Under the pieces are notes generated by a model that saw nothing but the letters and a program-made list of their open reading frames with translations, did not search any database and was not told where the DNA came from. The position numbers and the translations under genes are program-made. Positions 41,091-51,816 of a stretch of DNA of 61,420 bases are shown one piece after another (position 1 is the stretch's first letter; the number at the start of each line of letters is the position of its first letter). The DNA is from Tannerellaceae bacterium (GTDB lineage: Bacteria; Bacteroidota; Bacteroidia; Bacteroidales; Tannerellaceae), in the NCBI GenBank assembly GCA_021204405.1, contig JAJPZJ010000074.1:1-61420 (forward strand), written 5' to 3'.

Positions 41091-42104
41091 TCAGTTACTC
41101 AATTGTTTGACCGTTGCCAGTAGCTGATTGACGGAAGTTACTGTTTCAGCAAATCCATCCGGACGGGAGATTACCATCCGGTCTACTCCCTGGCAATTTA
41201 TATTAATATATTCAGTACTTACCGGTGAAGGCCGGTAGCCATTTCTTACCAAAGCATTCCCCACCCAGTAAGAGGTAAGGAAATCTCCTGCTATTCCGAT
41301 GGGCTGTACAGGCGCATCCATGGTCAATTTACCGGTGCCCCGGTCAAAAGAGATCCCCTCCCGGCTGAAAAAAGAGTCGAATGCCCCATTCAGGATCAGG
41401 TCTTCCGGTGTACCACACGCCAGCTGTTGTCGTTTTTCCTGTAACCACAAACGGTCGCCTAGTTGAATGGCCAGATCGAGGTCATGCGTAGAAAGTAAAA
41501 TTGCTTTTCCTTGTTCTACTGCCAGTTTACGCAGAAGCGACATGGTTTCGATCCGGCTGGTCACATCCAGGAAAGCGGTTGGTTCATCCAGCAGAATAAC
41601 CGGGCACTCCTGTGCCAATGCTTTGGCGATCATCGCTTTTTGCCGTTCCCCATCACTCAGTTCCGATACATAATTAAAGGCTTTATGGGCAATACCTGCC
41701 TCCTCTAATGACTCGTTTATGATCTGTTTATCCTTTTTACTCAGCCTGCCAAAAAAGCCGGTATAGGGATAACGCCCCAACGAAACCAGTTCGTACACAG
41801 TAATACCTCCTGCATTGGTTTTCTCGGTAAGTACCACACCTACCGTCAGAGAAAAAAGGCTCTGGGAATAATCGGTAAGAGGCTTACCCATTAGCAGGAT
41901 GGTGCCTTCCAACGGAGGCTGAAAACCACATAACGTACGTAGCAGCGTTGACTTACCCGCTCCGTTCAACCCCAATAAACAGGTTACCTCGCCGGAATAG
42001 AGCTCCAGGTCAAGTCCCTGGTTCACTACCTTACGGTTTCCTCCCTTTAATAAATAGCCAATACTCAGATTGGTTGCCTGAATTGCGATCTGTTGCCTTT
42101 CCAT
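41091..42104 (-). CDS. ABC transporter ATPase, BtuD/FecE type, with a C-terminal extension
   Basis: A 337-residue ABC ATPase. Walker A GLNGAGKSTLLR (about 45), signature LSDGERQKAMIAKAL (about 145), Walker B VILLDEPTAFLD (about 165) and the switch His in STHD are all present. Residues about 255-337 are an extra domain (GIAGDFLTSYWVGNALVRNG) seen in Bacteroidetes cobalamin/iron ATPases. It starts one base after the permease stop. No binding-protein gene is adjacent. The structured leader of the operon suggests B12 or a related ligand. Confidence 0.88.
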   Translation of the reverse strand: MERQQIAIQATNLSIGYLLKGGNRKVVNQGLDLELYSGEVTCLLGLNGAGKSTLLRTLCGFQPPLEGTILLMGKPLTDYSQSLFSLTVGVVLTEKTNAGGITVYELVSLGRYPYTGFFGRLSKKDKQIINESLEEAGIAHKAFNYVSELSDGERQKAMIAKALAQECPVILLDEPTAFLDVTSRIETMSLLRKLAVEQGKAILLSTHDLDLAIQLGDRLWLQEKRQQLACGTPEDLILNGAFDSFFSREGISFDRGTGKLTMDAPVQPIGIAGDFLTSYWVGNALVRNGYRPSPVSTEYININCQGVDRMVISRPDGFAETVTSVNQLLATVKQLSN

Positions 42105-42105
42105 A

Positions 42106-43140
42106 TTAATTAAAGTATTGGATATTTTTACGGTTCACGATTACATAAATAATGACTGGAGCCCCCAGTAAAGGCGTAATAGCGTTAAGCGGCAGGACCG
42201 TATTCGAACCTGGCAATACAGTCAGTATATTACAAAGCAAGGCAATGCAACTACCCGACAGCATCGTGACCGGAACCAGATGCGTATGATTGGACGACCC
42301 CAATAGCAAACGGGCCATATGAGGAACTGCCAGGCCGATAAACGAGATCGGACCACAGAAAGCAGTCATAGTAGCCGTTAATAACCCTGTACATACCAAC
42401 AGGAAAAAACGGATGCGTTTGATACGTACCCCCAGGTTGGCCGCATACAGCTCTCCCAGCAACAGGGCATTCAACGGCTTTATCAGTAAAGCTGCAAACA
42501 ATAACCCTATAAACGAACAAAGCACAAAAAAAGGTAACTGGACCAGGGAAACACCGGAAAAATTACCCAGTCCCCACATCACATAGGCATGCACATTATC
42601 CACTGAAGCATAATAATTCAGTATAGAGATGCAGGAAGATGCCAGATAACCGATCATAATCCCTATAATCAGCAGCATCACATTACTTTTCACCTTCCCG
42701 GAAAAATAAATGATAATACCCAATATGATACAGGCACCGGCAAAGGCGGCCAGCACAACAGACAGGTAACCACTGATCTGCCAGGCAGTAAGCTGTGTTA
42801 GCGAGCCGCCAAAATACAACATAACCGCAGCCACCCCCAGGTTGGCACCATCACTGATACCTAATATAGAAGGCCCGGCCAATGGATTCCTGAAGAGGGT
42901 TTGCAACAACAACCCGCTTGTTGCCAGCGAAGCTCCGGCCATCCAGGCGGTCACTGCCTGTGGAAAACGGGATTGCAGCACAATGTTCTGCCAGGCAATC
43001 TTTTCCGCCCCTTTTCCCAGCAAAATATCCACCACCTGTCCGAACGGTATGGAAACTGCTCCATAGGCCAGGCTTGCCATAAACAAGAACACCAAAAGCA
43101 GGAGCAGGCAGGGATAATAAAGTAGTACATGTCGTTTCAT
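42106..43140 (-). CDS. ABC transporter permease, FecCD/BtuC family
   Basis: A 344-residue permease of the FecCD family with about 10 transmembrane segments. Family blocks are SRFPQAVTAWMAGASLATSG, NPLAGPSILGISDGANLG and GLAVPHMARLLLGSSNHTHL, the last containing the coupling region for the ATPase. Substrates in the family are vitamin B12, haem and siderophores. It is the first gene of an operon with the ATPase, after a 235-nt leader that looks like a cobalamin-type riboswitch. The periplasmic binding protein must be encoded elsewhere. The frame is intact. Confidence 0.9.
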   Translation of the reverse strand: MKRHVLLYYPCLLLLLVFLFMASLAYGAVSIPFGQVVDILLGKGAEKIAWQNIVLQSRFPQAVTAWMAGASLATSGLLLQTLFRNPLAGPSILGISDGANLGVAAVMLYFGGSLTQLTAWQISGYLSVVLAAFAGACIILGIIIYFSGKVKSNVMLLIIGIMIGYLASSCISILNYYASVDNVHAYVMWGLGNFSGVSLVQLPFFVLCSFIGLLFAALLIKPLNALLLGELYAANLGVRIKRIRFFLLVCTGLLTATMTAFCGPISFIGLAVPHMARLLLGSSNHTHLVPVTMLSGSCIALLCNILTVLPGSNTVLPLNAITPLLGAPVIIYVIVNRKNIQYFN

Positions 43141-43375
43141 CCGGCAAAGGTACTGTTTTTTGAGAATAGGTTGTCGTTCTACCGGCAGGAAGTAACCGGC
43201 AGCACCACTACTTTCACATAACGCCTGCCGGGAACAGATGAAAAGGCTTTTTTACCAGCCGGATATAAGATCCAAACTTAAACAGAAACTTTTACAAAGG
43301 AGAATAGCTGCAAACCGACACCGGATTCCCGGCAATTCCGATCATCTTTGCAGGGAAAAACAAATCTTAAGCCTT
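43141..43375 (-). promoter_or_regulatory. Structured leader, possible cobalamin riboswitch
   Basis: On the minus strand the leader of the BtuC-like gene contains GGGAATCCGGTG (43330-43319) followed by GCAGCTATTCTCC and TTTGTAA. This resembles the GGGAA...GGTG...GCAACTGTAA core of cobalamin riboswitches, but diverges from CCCGCAACTGT. Nearer the gene, CCGGCAGG (43232-43225) can pair with CCTGCCGG (43189-43182) or, shortened by a base, with CTGCCGG (43202-43196), two exclusive hairpins that suit a switch. This 310-bp gap holds only the leader and a hairpin. The match is by eye. Confidence 0.4.
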
Positions 43376-43378
43376 AAG

Positions 43379-43425
43379 GGATGTATCCCGGAATATTAAA
43401 TGATGGTAATATCCGGGATACATCC
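43379..43425. terminator. Hairpin between the POT transporter and the ABC leader
   Basis: Perfect 13-bp arms (GGATGTATCCCGG at 43379-43391, CCGGGATACATCC at 43413-43425) with a TTTTTT run on the plus side. It probably ends the minus-strand POT transcript, although the U run faces the other way. Confidence 0.55.
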
Positions 43426-43450
43426 TTTTTTATTCCTTCTTTTCAAAAGA

Positions 43451-44872
43451 TTATTCCTTAGCGATCATCCGGTCGTATAAATAAAGAAGTACACTGGCAG
43501 CCAGTCCTATACCCAGGATCACGGTCCACAACTGCGACGGGGAATAGGTATTCCATAACAGGTCTGTCAATTCACGTGTAGACATATTGATCTGCGAAGC
43601 AACCTCTTCAAAATAGGCATTGCTGGACAACCCCGGTTGTATCTGTAATCCGCGTTCGGCAGCAAACCGCTGTACAAGCGACACTTTATCAGACATATGC
43701 TGGTAAACACTTCCGGAAATGATCCCGGCCATCACACTACCAATAAATACCGGTATAAAGGAATACCCCATATAAAGTGCTTTCTTATCAGCAGGTGCAA
43801 TACGCCCGATATACTCCGTGATCTTGGGAGATCCGGCCATTTCACCCAGGGCAAAGATAAGGATAGCGACCATCGTAAAAAGGACATTCTGGGATACCAG
43901 CGTCAGCGCCATACCGATCGAACAAACCAGAAAACCTGACATCATCGACTTCAACGGCCTCAACTGCATGACTATGCTCGATACGACCAGCTGCAAAGAG
44001 ATGATATACAAAGCGTCCATATTAACAATAAACTCAGAGTCCATCACACCGGGAGCCGTGCTGTAATTCTCACTGATAAAAGGGAAATGCCGGCTAAAGA
44101 AGTTATAGATCACACTGGTATCGACCCACTGCGAAATAAACACAGGCAACGTAAGGAACAACTGGAAATACATGGTCCAGAAACCGGCCACAATAAGCAG
44201 GAACAAGAGGAACTTCACATCTTTGAAAATAGTTCCCATATTCCGGAAAATAGTTCCGAAGGTCTGTAACAACGACTCTTCCGTCCGTTGCTCCTCACGG
44301 GGAGGCTCCTGGTAAAAGAAAAGCAATATGAAATTGAGTGCTATAATAGCAGCGGATACATAAAATATTAAATGCGAAGTACCTTTAAATAACAAAGTAA
44401 CCATCGGCCCGAAGAAGGCTCCGATATTCACCATCATATAAAAGATCCCGAAACCGATAGACGATGTTTGCTCCGTAGTCGTTTTAGCAATGGTTGCCGA
44501 AATAACCGGTTTAAACAGGGCGGCACCCAGGGCCAGGTAAAGATACATCAGAAAGACAGCTGTAAATGTAGAGAACATCGGGAGCAGCAGGAAAGCAGAT
44601 ACATAGATTACAAAAGAGAGGAACAGCACTTTCTTATATCCATATTTATCGGCAATGGCACCGGTCAGCATCGGAAGAAAATAAAGGATACCGGTACCCA
44701 CCCCCATTAAGGTTCCTTTCTGGCTCTGGGAAAACTCAAGGCCACCCATATCCGACGATCCGGTCAGGTAATTAGCAAAAAGCATAAAAAAGCCATAATA
44801 GGCCCAGCGTTCAAATAGTTCAATTACATTGGCCACCCAAAAGGTACGGGAAAATCTACTGAAAATACTCAT
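43451..44872 (-). CDS. POT-family (proton-dependent oligopeptide) transporter
   Basis: A 473-residue major-facilitator transporter. The POT signature E-x-x-E-R-x-x-Y-Y is present as ELFERWAYYGFFMLF at about residue 16. GVGTGILYFLPMLTGAIADK and FGIFYMMVNIGAFFGPMV are further POT blocks. About 12-14 membrane segments with a long periplasmic insertion before the last two (DKVSLVQRFAAERGLQIQ). The usual substrates are di- and tripeptides with protons. ATG at 44872 (MSIFSRFSRTFWV) is preferred to an upstream Met that adds 15 unlike residues. The frame is intact. Confidence 0.85.
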   Translation of the reverse strand: MSIFSRFSRTFWVANVIELFERWAYYGFFMLFANYLTGSSDMGGLEFSQSQKGTLMGVGTGILYFLPMLTGAIADKYGYKKVLFLSFVIYVSAFLLLPMFSTFTAVFLMYLYLALGAALFKPVISATIAKTTTEQTSSIGFGIFYMMVNIGAFFGPMVTLLFKGTSHLIFYVSAAIIALNFILLFFYQEPPREEQRTEESLLQTFGTIFRNMGTIFKDVKFLLFLLIVAGFWTMYFQLFLTLPVFISQWVDTSVIYNFFSRHFPFISENYSTAPGVMDSEFIVNMDALYIISLQLVVSSIVMQLRPLKSMMSGFLVCSIGMALTLVSQNVLFTMVAILIFALGEMAGSPKITEYIGRIAPADKKALYMGYSFIPVFIGSVMAGIISGSVYQHMSDKVSLVQRFAAERGLQIQPGLSSNAYFEEVASQINMSTRELTDLLWNTYSPSQLWTVILGIGLAASVLLYLYDRMIAKE

Positions 44873-45085
44873 AAAAATCTGTTTTTCATTTAATATTGGC
44901 GGGTAAAGGTACGACATTTTCTGATATCTGTTATCCCTATTGCCCGTAATAAGCCAGGTAAAGCCCTACATTTCACTACGCTATCCTCTCCAAAAGCACT
45001 TTTTTCAAAACGATTTACAAAATAAGAGTATGACATTTTTATTTCACCCGGAACAGATATTTAAAAATTAATTACCTTAGCTCCA

Positions 45086-45093
45086 TATATTTG
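45086..45093 (+). promoter_or_regulatory. Possible -7 box for the hybrid regulator
   Basis: TATATTTG matches TAnnTTTG, 73 bp before the start codon. No TTTG -33 element is clear. The 293-bp gap 44873-45165 holds nothing else obvious. Confidence 0.4.
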
Positions 45094-45165
45094 TCAACAA
45101 AAAGGAAACTCTTATCCCCTAAGCAATAAATGATGGCTATCGGTCAGCATATAACTTTTTAACCC

Positions 45166-48100
45166 ATGAGAAAAACACTTTTTATCCTGTTTATCCTATT
45201 GCTGAATATCGCTTTTTCACAAGCTATTTATTTCAGGCACCTTACTTTAAAAGACGAACTCTCCCAATTATCTGTCATGTCGATCTACCAGGATGAAATC
45301 GGCAGGATGTGGTTTGGTACTTTAGAAGGCTTATGTATGTACGACGGGGAACAAATTACCATACATAAACCGGAAAGCACAAACGAAACTGGTATATTGG
45401 GAAATGATAACCGGTATATCGTAGGCGACCGGCAGGGAAATATCTATTTCAACTCTGACTTCTCCTTTATCAGGTATAACATCTGTACCCAACAGTTCAA
45501 ATGCCTGAAAAAAGAAAATGTAGATGCCATAACCTCCTACAACAACGCTATCTATCTGGCAGTAAAAGATACCATCTACATATTCAGTAAAAGATACCAT
45601 CTATATATTTGATCCTTTAGCAGAAAATTTCACCTATTATACCCATCTCGGAACGACCGGTAACACCATCCAGAAAATAATGCCCGACTCAAAAGGTAAT
45701 TGCTGGATCGGTACTAAAAACGGCCTATTCATTAAAGAAAAAGATAAGAACCCAACCTGTATCATGGATTCGGCCGATATCAGTGATATCTTTGAAGACA
45801 GGAACAGGCAGATATGGATAGCTACCCGCTACCGTGCTATTTATAAAATAAAAGAAGATGGAGAGACCATCCATTACCTGCAGAATGAAAATAACTGTCG
45901 TTTCTTAAGTAACCTACAGGTCCGGTGTTTTGCTGAAGACAACTACGGTAATCTGTGGATCGGTACATTTAATGGCCTGAATAAATATAACCCCTATACG
46001 GATGAATTCACCGCTTTCACTACGGAACGCCTTCCCGGTAGCCTGAGCCACCCTTCCATATTCTCTTTATACAAAGACCGGCAGGGCACGATCTGGGTAG
46101 GTACTTACTACGGCGGTGTTAACTATTTTAACCCCGAAACCGATATATTCAGCTATTATCCGGAAGACGCGCAACGGAATACCTGCCTGAGCTATTATTT
46201 TGTAGGAAATATGCTGGAAGATAAAGATAAGAATATATGGATATGTACGGAAGGGGGGCGGCCTGAACCTCTTCAACCGGAAAAAGCGTACATTCAGTTA
46301 TTTCCTTTCGGAAGATACCAATGGAATAGCCCATAACAACCTGAAAAGTATTTGCTACAGCGAAAAAAGAACCAGCTTTACATCGGAACCCATACCGGCG
46401 GACTTTCCATCTATGATATTGTCCGTAACAATTTCCGCAACCTTTATAAGGAGAATCCGGATTATGCCCGGCTGGCCGGCGATGTAGTCAACCAGGTTGC
46501 CCTATATAAAGATACTGCATTGGTGCTCCTTACCCAGACCGGTATCTTCAGGTTTGATCTGGAAACAGAAAAACTTACCTATATCTTTCCGAACGATAAT
46601 AAATTTATCGGCTCCTGTTTTTTATTGGATTCCCGGGGATATATCTGGATAGCCCGCTGGGGAAAATTACATAAGATAAATATGGATAACCCCTACGATA
46701 GTACTGTTACCAGTTGTGGCGAAAAAGGGCTGGGAAAATTCAATGTTACTAAAATTTTGAAGATAAAAAGGGCAGGATCTTCCTGGGTACGCAGGGCAGC
46801 GGATTATTCTATTACAACGAACCCGAAGATATCTTTCTGAACTATACCGCCGAAAGCCATTTACTCCCCAATAATTATTGCTACAATATCGCAAAATCCA
46901 ACCAGGATTACCTGATTATAACCAGTGATAAAGGGGTCTGCTTCTTTAATCCGGATAAAAATATCGTACGCACAGTCGACCTGGGCCGGGCACTTCCCAT
47001 AACAGGTATCAACCTCGGATGTGGATTACTGGTATGTGACAACGGGGAGGTATTTATCGGCGGGACGGATGGCATGACCTCTTTCTTCGAACAGGAGCTC
47101 TTCACCTCACAGAAAGAATACAATTTATATTTTTCCGGTATCCTTATTAACAACGAACCTGTTACCCCACTGGATAATAGCAAGATATTATCAGAAAGCC
47201 TACCTTTTACAACCAGTATAAAATTAAAACACCGGCACAATAACCTGAGTATCTCTTTTTCCAGTAACAGTTATGTAAAAACACTTACCCGGAAACTCTA
47301 TGAATATAAACTGGAAGGTTTCGATGAAAAATGGATACCCGGCACTACCAACCAGCTCTTTTATACCAACCTCAATCCGGGAAAGTACCTGCTTAAAGTA
47401 CGGGAGAAACAATCAGACCCAACCACTATACCCAAAAGCATCGAACTGGCAATAACGATCCAAAGCTCCCTGTATGCCACACCGCTTTTTTATTTTCTGT
47501 ATATACTCATTATCAGTGGCATTGTTTACAGTATTTTCAGGTTCAAGCAGTCTAAACTGTTACTCAAGACTTCCCTCACCCTAGAACGGAAAGAAAAAGA
47601 GCAAATAGAGGCACTCAACCAGAACAAGCTCCAATTCTTTGCCAATATCTCCCACGAATTCCGCACGCCCCTTACACTCATCATTACCCAGATAGAGATA
47701 TTATTAAAAAACAACTCCCTCCCCCCCCGGGAGTATACAATAAATTATTAAAGATATACAAGAACTCCCACCAGATACGGAACCTGATCGGTGAATTACT
47801 GGATTTCCGTAAATCGGAGCTGGGTCATCTGAAACTTAAGGTATACCAACAGGATCTTATCTCTTTCGTAAAAGAGATCTATCTATCTTTTTACGAACTG
47901 GCTGCCAACCGCTCTATCCGGTATACATTTACCGCACCCGAACAGCCGGTTCTCCTCTGGTTCGACCCAAAACAACTGCAAAAGGTTTTTTATAACCTGC
48001 TTTCAAACGCCTTCAGGTTCACCCATCCGAACGGAACCATAGAAATAATAATAGAAGAGTTTGAAAAAGAGGTTGTTGTAAAAATCATCGACAACGGAAC

Positions 48101-49198
48101 AGGCATCTGCCAGGAAGATATCGAAAGGATATTCGACCGCTTTTACCAGGCTTACCACCCCGGGACATCCGCCTTTGCCACACAGGGTACCGGTATAGGA
48201 CTTTCCTTATGTAAGAATATAGTTGAACTGCACCGGGGAACTATCGACGTAAAAAGTACTCCCGGCTACGGAAGCATCTTTATGGTACATATCAGGAAAG
48301 GAAATGAGCACTTTGAGGAAAAGGAACTGGGAGAAGAGATGCCCCAGGTTGTTCTTACAGAAAGTTTCTCCCTATCTTCAACAGCCTTCAACGAACCGGA
48401 AGAAATAATGAATTAACCGAAATAGAAGAAGCAGCCGGTAAACGTACCCTACTGATCGTCGACGACAATGAAGAGATCCTCCTGTTACTCGAAACCCTTT
48501 TCTCTTCCACCTTCCGGATCATCAAAGCCACTAACGGCAAAGAGGGTCTGGAACAGACCCGGAAAGAAAAACCTGACATCATCGTCAGTGATGTAATGAT
48601 GCCGGAAATGACGGGGATTGAAATGTGTATGAAAATAAAGAACGATTTTGACCTCTGCCACATCCCGGTGATCTTACTCACAGCTTTTGCATCGGTAGAA
48701 CAAAATATTGAAGGATTAAAACGTGGCGCCGATGATTACGTAAGCAAGCCCTTCAACGCACAACTCCTTTTCACACGTACCCATAACCTGCTCAGGAACC
48801 GGATCATCCTGCAAAAGAAATTCAGCTCCGAGGCCGACTTCGACACCCAATAATTGGCGCACACCCCGATCGACCAGAAGTTCCTGGATAAAGTAAATGC
48901 CATAATCGACCGGCACCTGGACAACAGCGACTTCGATATAAACCTCTTAGCCAAAGAACTGGGCGTAAGCCGTAGCTCCCTGTATACCAAGTTCAAAGCC
49001 CTTACAGGTACATCGCCCAATGAATTTGTAATAAACAGCAAACTGAAAAGAGCGGCAACCCTGCTGAAGAACAATCCGGAATTACAAATTGCCGATATTG
49101 CTTCTCAACTCGGATTCAGCTCGCCCCGCTATTTCTCCCAATGCTTCAAAACACAGTTCCATATCAGTCCGGCAGAATACAGGAAAAGTAAAGTGTAA
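45166..49198 (+). pseudogene. Hybrid two-component system regulator (HTCS) of PUL B, seven lesions
   Basis: Pieces join into a protein of about 1336 residues: signal peptide, two-part periplasmic propeller (repeated W-F/I-G-T motifs such as MWFGTLEGLCMYDGE), Y_Y_Y domain (RKLYEYKLEGFDEKWI), one membrane helix, His kinase (FANISHEFRTPLTLI), ATPase, receiver (LLIVDDNEEILLLL, Asp in IIVSDVMMPEMTG) and AraC-type DNA-binding domain. Lesions: 25-bp duplication 45561-45610, +1 at 46253-46258, -1 at 46363-46368, -1 near 46759, a change in the eight-base C run 47721-47728, -1 near 48404, TAA at 48851-48853 (Gln). Adding these back gives 1337 codons. It would have sensed the PUL B sugar product. Confidence 0.92.
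45561..45610. repeat. 25-bp tandem duplication in the HTCS gene
   Basis: Units 45561-45585 and 45586-45610 differ at two positions, both C in the first and T in the second. The 3n+1 length shifts the frame. Removing one unit restores AVKDTIYIFDPLAEN. Confidence 0.9.
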
Positions 49199-49477
49199 GC
49201 AGATAATAATTTATTCATTAGCAAGATATGGTGTATCCGGCAAAATATTTTATATCTTTGTAGTATGTTAAACACTTCATTTAAATCGGATTTGGTTTAG
49301 TAAACAATCTGTCTCTCTTTTACAGATTGTTCCTTCGTTTGTTCCCGGATAACTCTTTTCGGGAGTAATTTTCGTATTCTTATAATTGTAATTTTTAATC
49401 TGCGTATACTGATAAAAGCGTGGGTATACTCTCATGTGCATGCCAAATACATGCAGATCATAAAAAAAGATAACACC
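49199..49477 (+). other. Non-coding leader of the rsgA-like gene with two hairpins
   Basis: It contains a possible -7 box TATCTTTG (49253-49260), a 10-bp hairpin (AACAATCTGT at 49303-49312, ACAGATTGTT at 49322-49331) and a weaker one (TCCCG/CGGGA, 49343-49364). No ORF is supported. The arrangement resembles an attenuated leader. Confidence 0.4.
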
Positions 49478-50532
49478 ATGATTAATTTAAATAGCTATGG
49501 CTGGAACGATCAGTTAAACCAGCTAAAACAACAGTCAACCTATAAAAACCTCATTCACGCCCGTGTATCCACAGTACACAAAACATGTTACGAGGTTATT
49601 TCCGAAAACGGTATGTTCCAATGTGAACTAACAGGAACACTGATATATGGAAGATCAGATTTCGAACTACCCTGTACCGGTGACTGGATTATTTTTCAAC
49701 CTTTCGATGGAAATAAAGGCATTATAGTTGATATATTGCCCCGACAGCGGATCCTGTACTGTAAAAAAGCGGAACAGTTGCTGATAAACAGGCTATTGCT
49801 TCGTATGTCGATAAAGCATTTATTGTGCAAAGTATCGACGATAATTTCAATGTCCGCAGAGCCGAGCGCTTTATGGTTCAGCTCTCGGAAGAAAATATCG
49901 ATCCCGTACTGGTACTCAATAAGGCCGATTTAGGTTTTGACAAGCAACACATCGAAGAACAGATCAAACATATTACCCGCCGGATACCAGTCTTTTTCAC
50001 AAGTATCCACGACCCCGAAACGATTCACCGGCTCCGGGAATCTATTGCGGAAAGTGAAACAGTTGTATTTGTCGGCTCTTCGGGCGTAGGGAAAAGTTCG
50101 CTGGTGAATGCACTTTGCGAAAAACAGATCCTGCTTACAGCCGAAATAAGTATGTCCACAGGAAAAGGAAAGCATACTTCAACCCGCCGGGAAATAGTAC
50201 GGTTAGACGGTTCGGGTGTTTTAATCGACACTCCGGGGGTCAGGGAATTTGGCCTGGCGACCCACAGTACCGGTTTACTGTCTAAAATATTGGAAATATC
50301 CGATTACGATGGTAAATGCCGGTTCACGGATTGTACCCACACCCGCGAACCCGGATGTGCAGTTTTAGAAGCTATAAACAACGGAATGTTAGATCCCGGT
50401 GTATATCAAAGCTATCTGAAACTCCGGCGGGAAGCCTGGCATTTTTCTACTGCCGAACATGAAAAACGAAAAAAGGATAAATCTTTTTCAAAACTTGTAG
50501 AGGAAGTAAAGAAACGTAAAATGAATTTCTAA
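49478..50532 (+). pseudogene. rsgA: RsgA-like circularly permuted GTPase, frameshifted
   Basis: A protein of about 351 residues of the RsgA/YjeQ family, which helps mature the 30S ribosomal subunit. The N-terminal OB-like part (GWNDQLNQLKQQ to LPRQRILYCKKA) is followed by a -1 change in a G run at 49771-49772. In the next frame come TVADKQAIASYVDKAFIVQS, G4 LVLNKADLGFD, P-loop GSSGVGKSSLVNAL, G3 DTPGVREFGL and the zinc site CRFTDCTHTREPGC. All GTPase motifs are intact, so only one base is missing. A single-copy rsgA would probably be under selection, so another copy may exist elsewhere. It splits the HTCS from the rest of PUL B. Confidence 0.88.
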
Positions 50533-50538
50533 CAAAAC

Positions 50539-50576
50539 TCCCTGTACCCGGATTGTAATAAACCGTGGTACAGGGA
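50539..50576. terminator. Bidirectional terminator between the rsgA-like and GH88 genes
   Basis: Perfect 10-bp arms (TCCCTGTACC / GGTACAGGGA) between two convergent genes, six bases after the rsgA-like stop. Confidence 0.65.
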
Positions 50577-50602
50577 ACCGTGAAAAACATCTTAAATCAT
50601 AA

Positions 50603-51806
50603 TTAAATTGCCAACTCTATATCTCTCTTGCGTTTAAGTGCCTCCAGAAAATAATAATCGGCATAATTAAGCGGAGCATCCACCTCTGCATTATGCGGAA
50701 TACTTCCTACCGAATGTTTCAGGAGGAAATTGCCATTCTCTCCCGGATTGGCCCGGTAGGCCGGCGAAGCTACCGATACCATAATCTCATCGGCATACTT
50801 TTTATACTCCTCTCCGCCTTCGATATCCAACTGGCTTAGTTCATATAAGGCAGAAGCCATACAGGTGGCCGCCGAAACATCACGTAAAGCCTCCGGTATA
50901 TCAGGAGCCGACATATCCCAGTAAGGTATTTTATCGGCAGGCATATCCGGATGATCTTTCATAAAATGAAACGTTTCCAATGCCTGTTGCAGGTAGCGCC
51001 GGTCACCGGTCTCACGGTAACAAACCGTATATCCGTAAATAGCCCAGGCCTGCCCGCGGCTCCACACAGGCTCATGGCTGTATCCCTGTGCCGTATGCCG
51101 GTTCCGTACCGAACCAGTTGTTAGTGAATAATCAATTACATGGTAGCAACTCCCATTCCGGCGGAACTGTTCCTGCAACGTACGGTCGGCATGCGAAACA
51201 GCTATCCGGTAGAAAGAGGAATCGCCCGTTAAACGGGTTGCTTCAAACAATAACTCCAGGTTCATCAGGTTATCTATAATTACCGGACATTCCCATCCCC
51301 GCTCAGACATCCAGTCATGCGCTACATCCCACGACTGGATAATTCCGGGCACTTCCCGGAAACGGGTAGCGAGCGAGCGGGCAGCCTGTACGATCACCTC
51401 TTCATACTCCCGGATACCCGATATACGTAACCCGTTCCCAAAACTACAGTAAACCATAAATCCCACATCATGGTGCCAGGTCAGGTTCTTGGCTGCTTCG
51501 ATCGCTTCCGTATACTTCCTTGCCAGCGGTTCGAGCGACCGGTCACCGCTAAGTTCATACAGGTACCATACCGAGCCCGGAAAAACTGCTCCGCCAGTCG
51601 GTATAATCACAATAATATACACCTCCCTCCGGCTTAACCGTTACCGGATTCAACACCTTTCCACTCGATTCAATAAAAGCGATTTCCCTTCCGATCTGAG
51701 CACGTGCAAAAGCAATATTTTCCTCTACGAAAGAAACAGGCTCTTCCTTTTTCATAGTACATGACAAGAGTAGCAGGCTTACAAAGCTGACAGCTACCTT
51801 TCTCAT
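50603..51806 (-). pseudogene. GH88 unsaturated glucuronyl hydrolase, frameshifted
   Basis: A lipoprotein (lipobox LLLSC) of about 400 residues. GH88 enzymes take the unsaturated uronic acid off oligosaccharides made by lyases. The catalytic Asp regions are WHHDVGFMVYCSFGNG and VIIDNLMNLELLFEA; RGQAWAIYGYTVCY and PYWDMSAPDIP follow. The frame changes in the run 51581-51585 (net +1 or -2) within the conserved W-x-x-(G)FFPG segment: the first piece ends DWRSSFSGLG, and the second resumes at PGSVWYLYELSGDR. The remaining domain is open. It partners the lyase 10 bp upstream. Confidence 0.88.
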
Positions 51807-51816
51807 AAGTTGATCC

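Noticed and set aside
46253-46368. Programmed frameshifting in the HTCS
   Set aside because: The family does not use it, and several other lesions of different kinds lie in the same gene.
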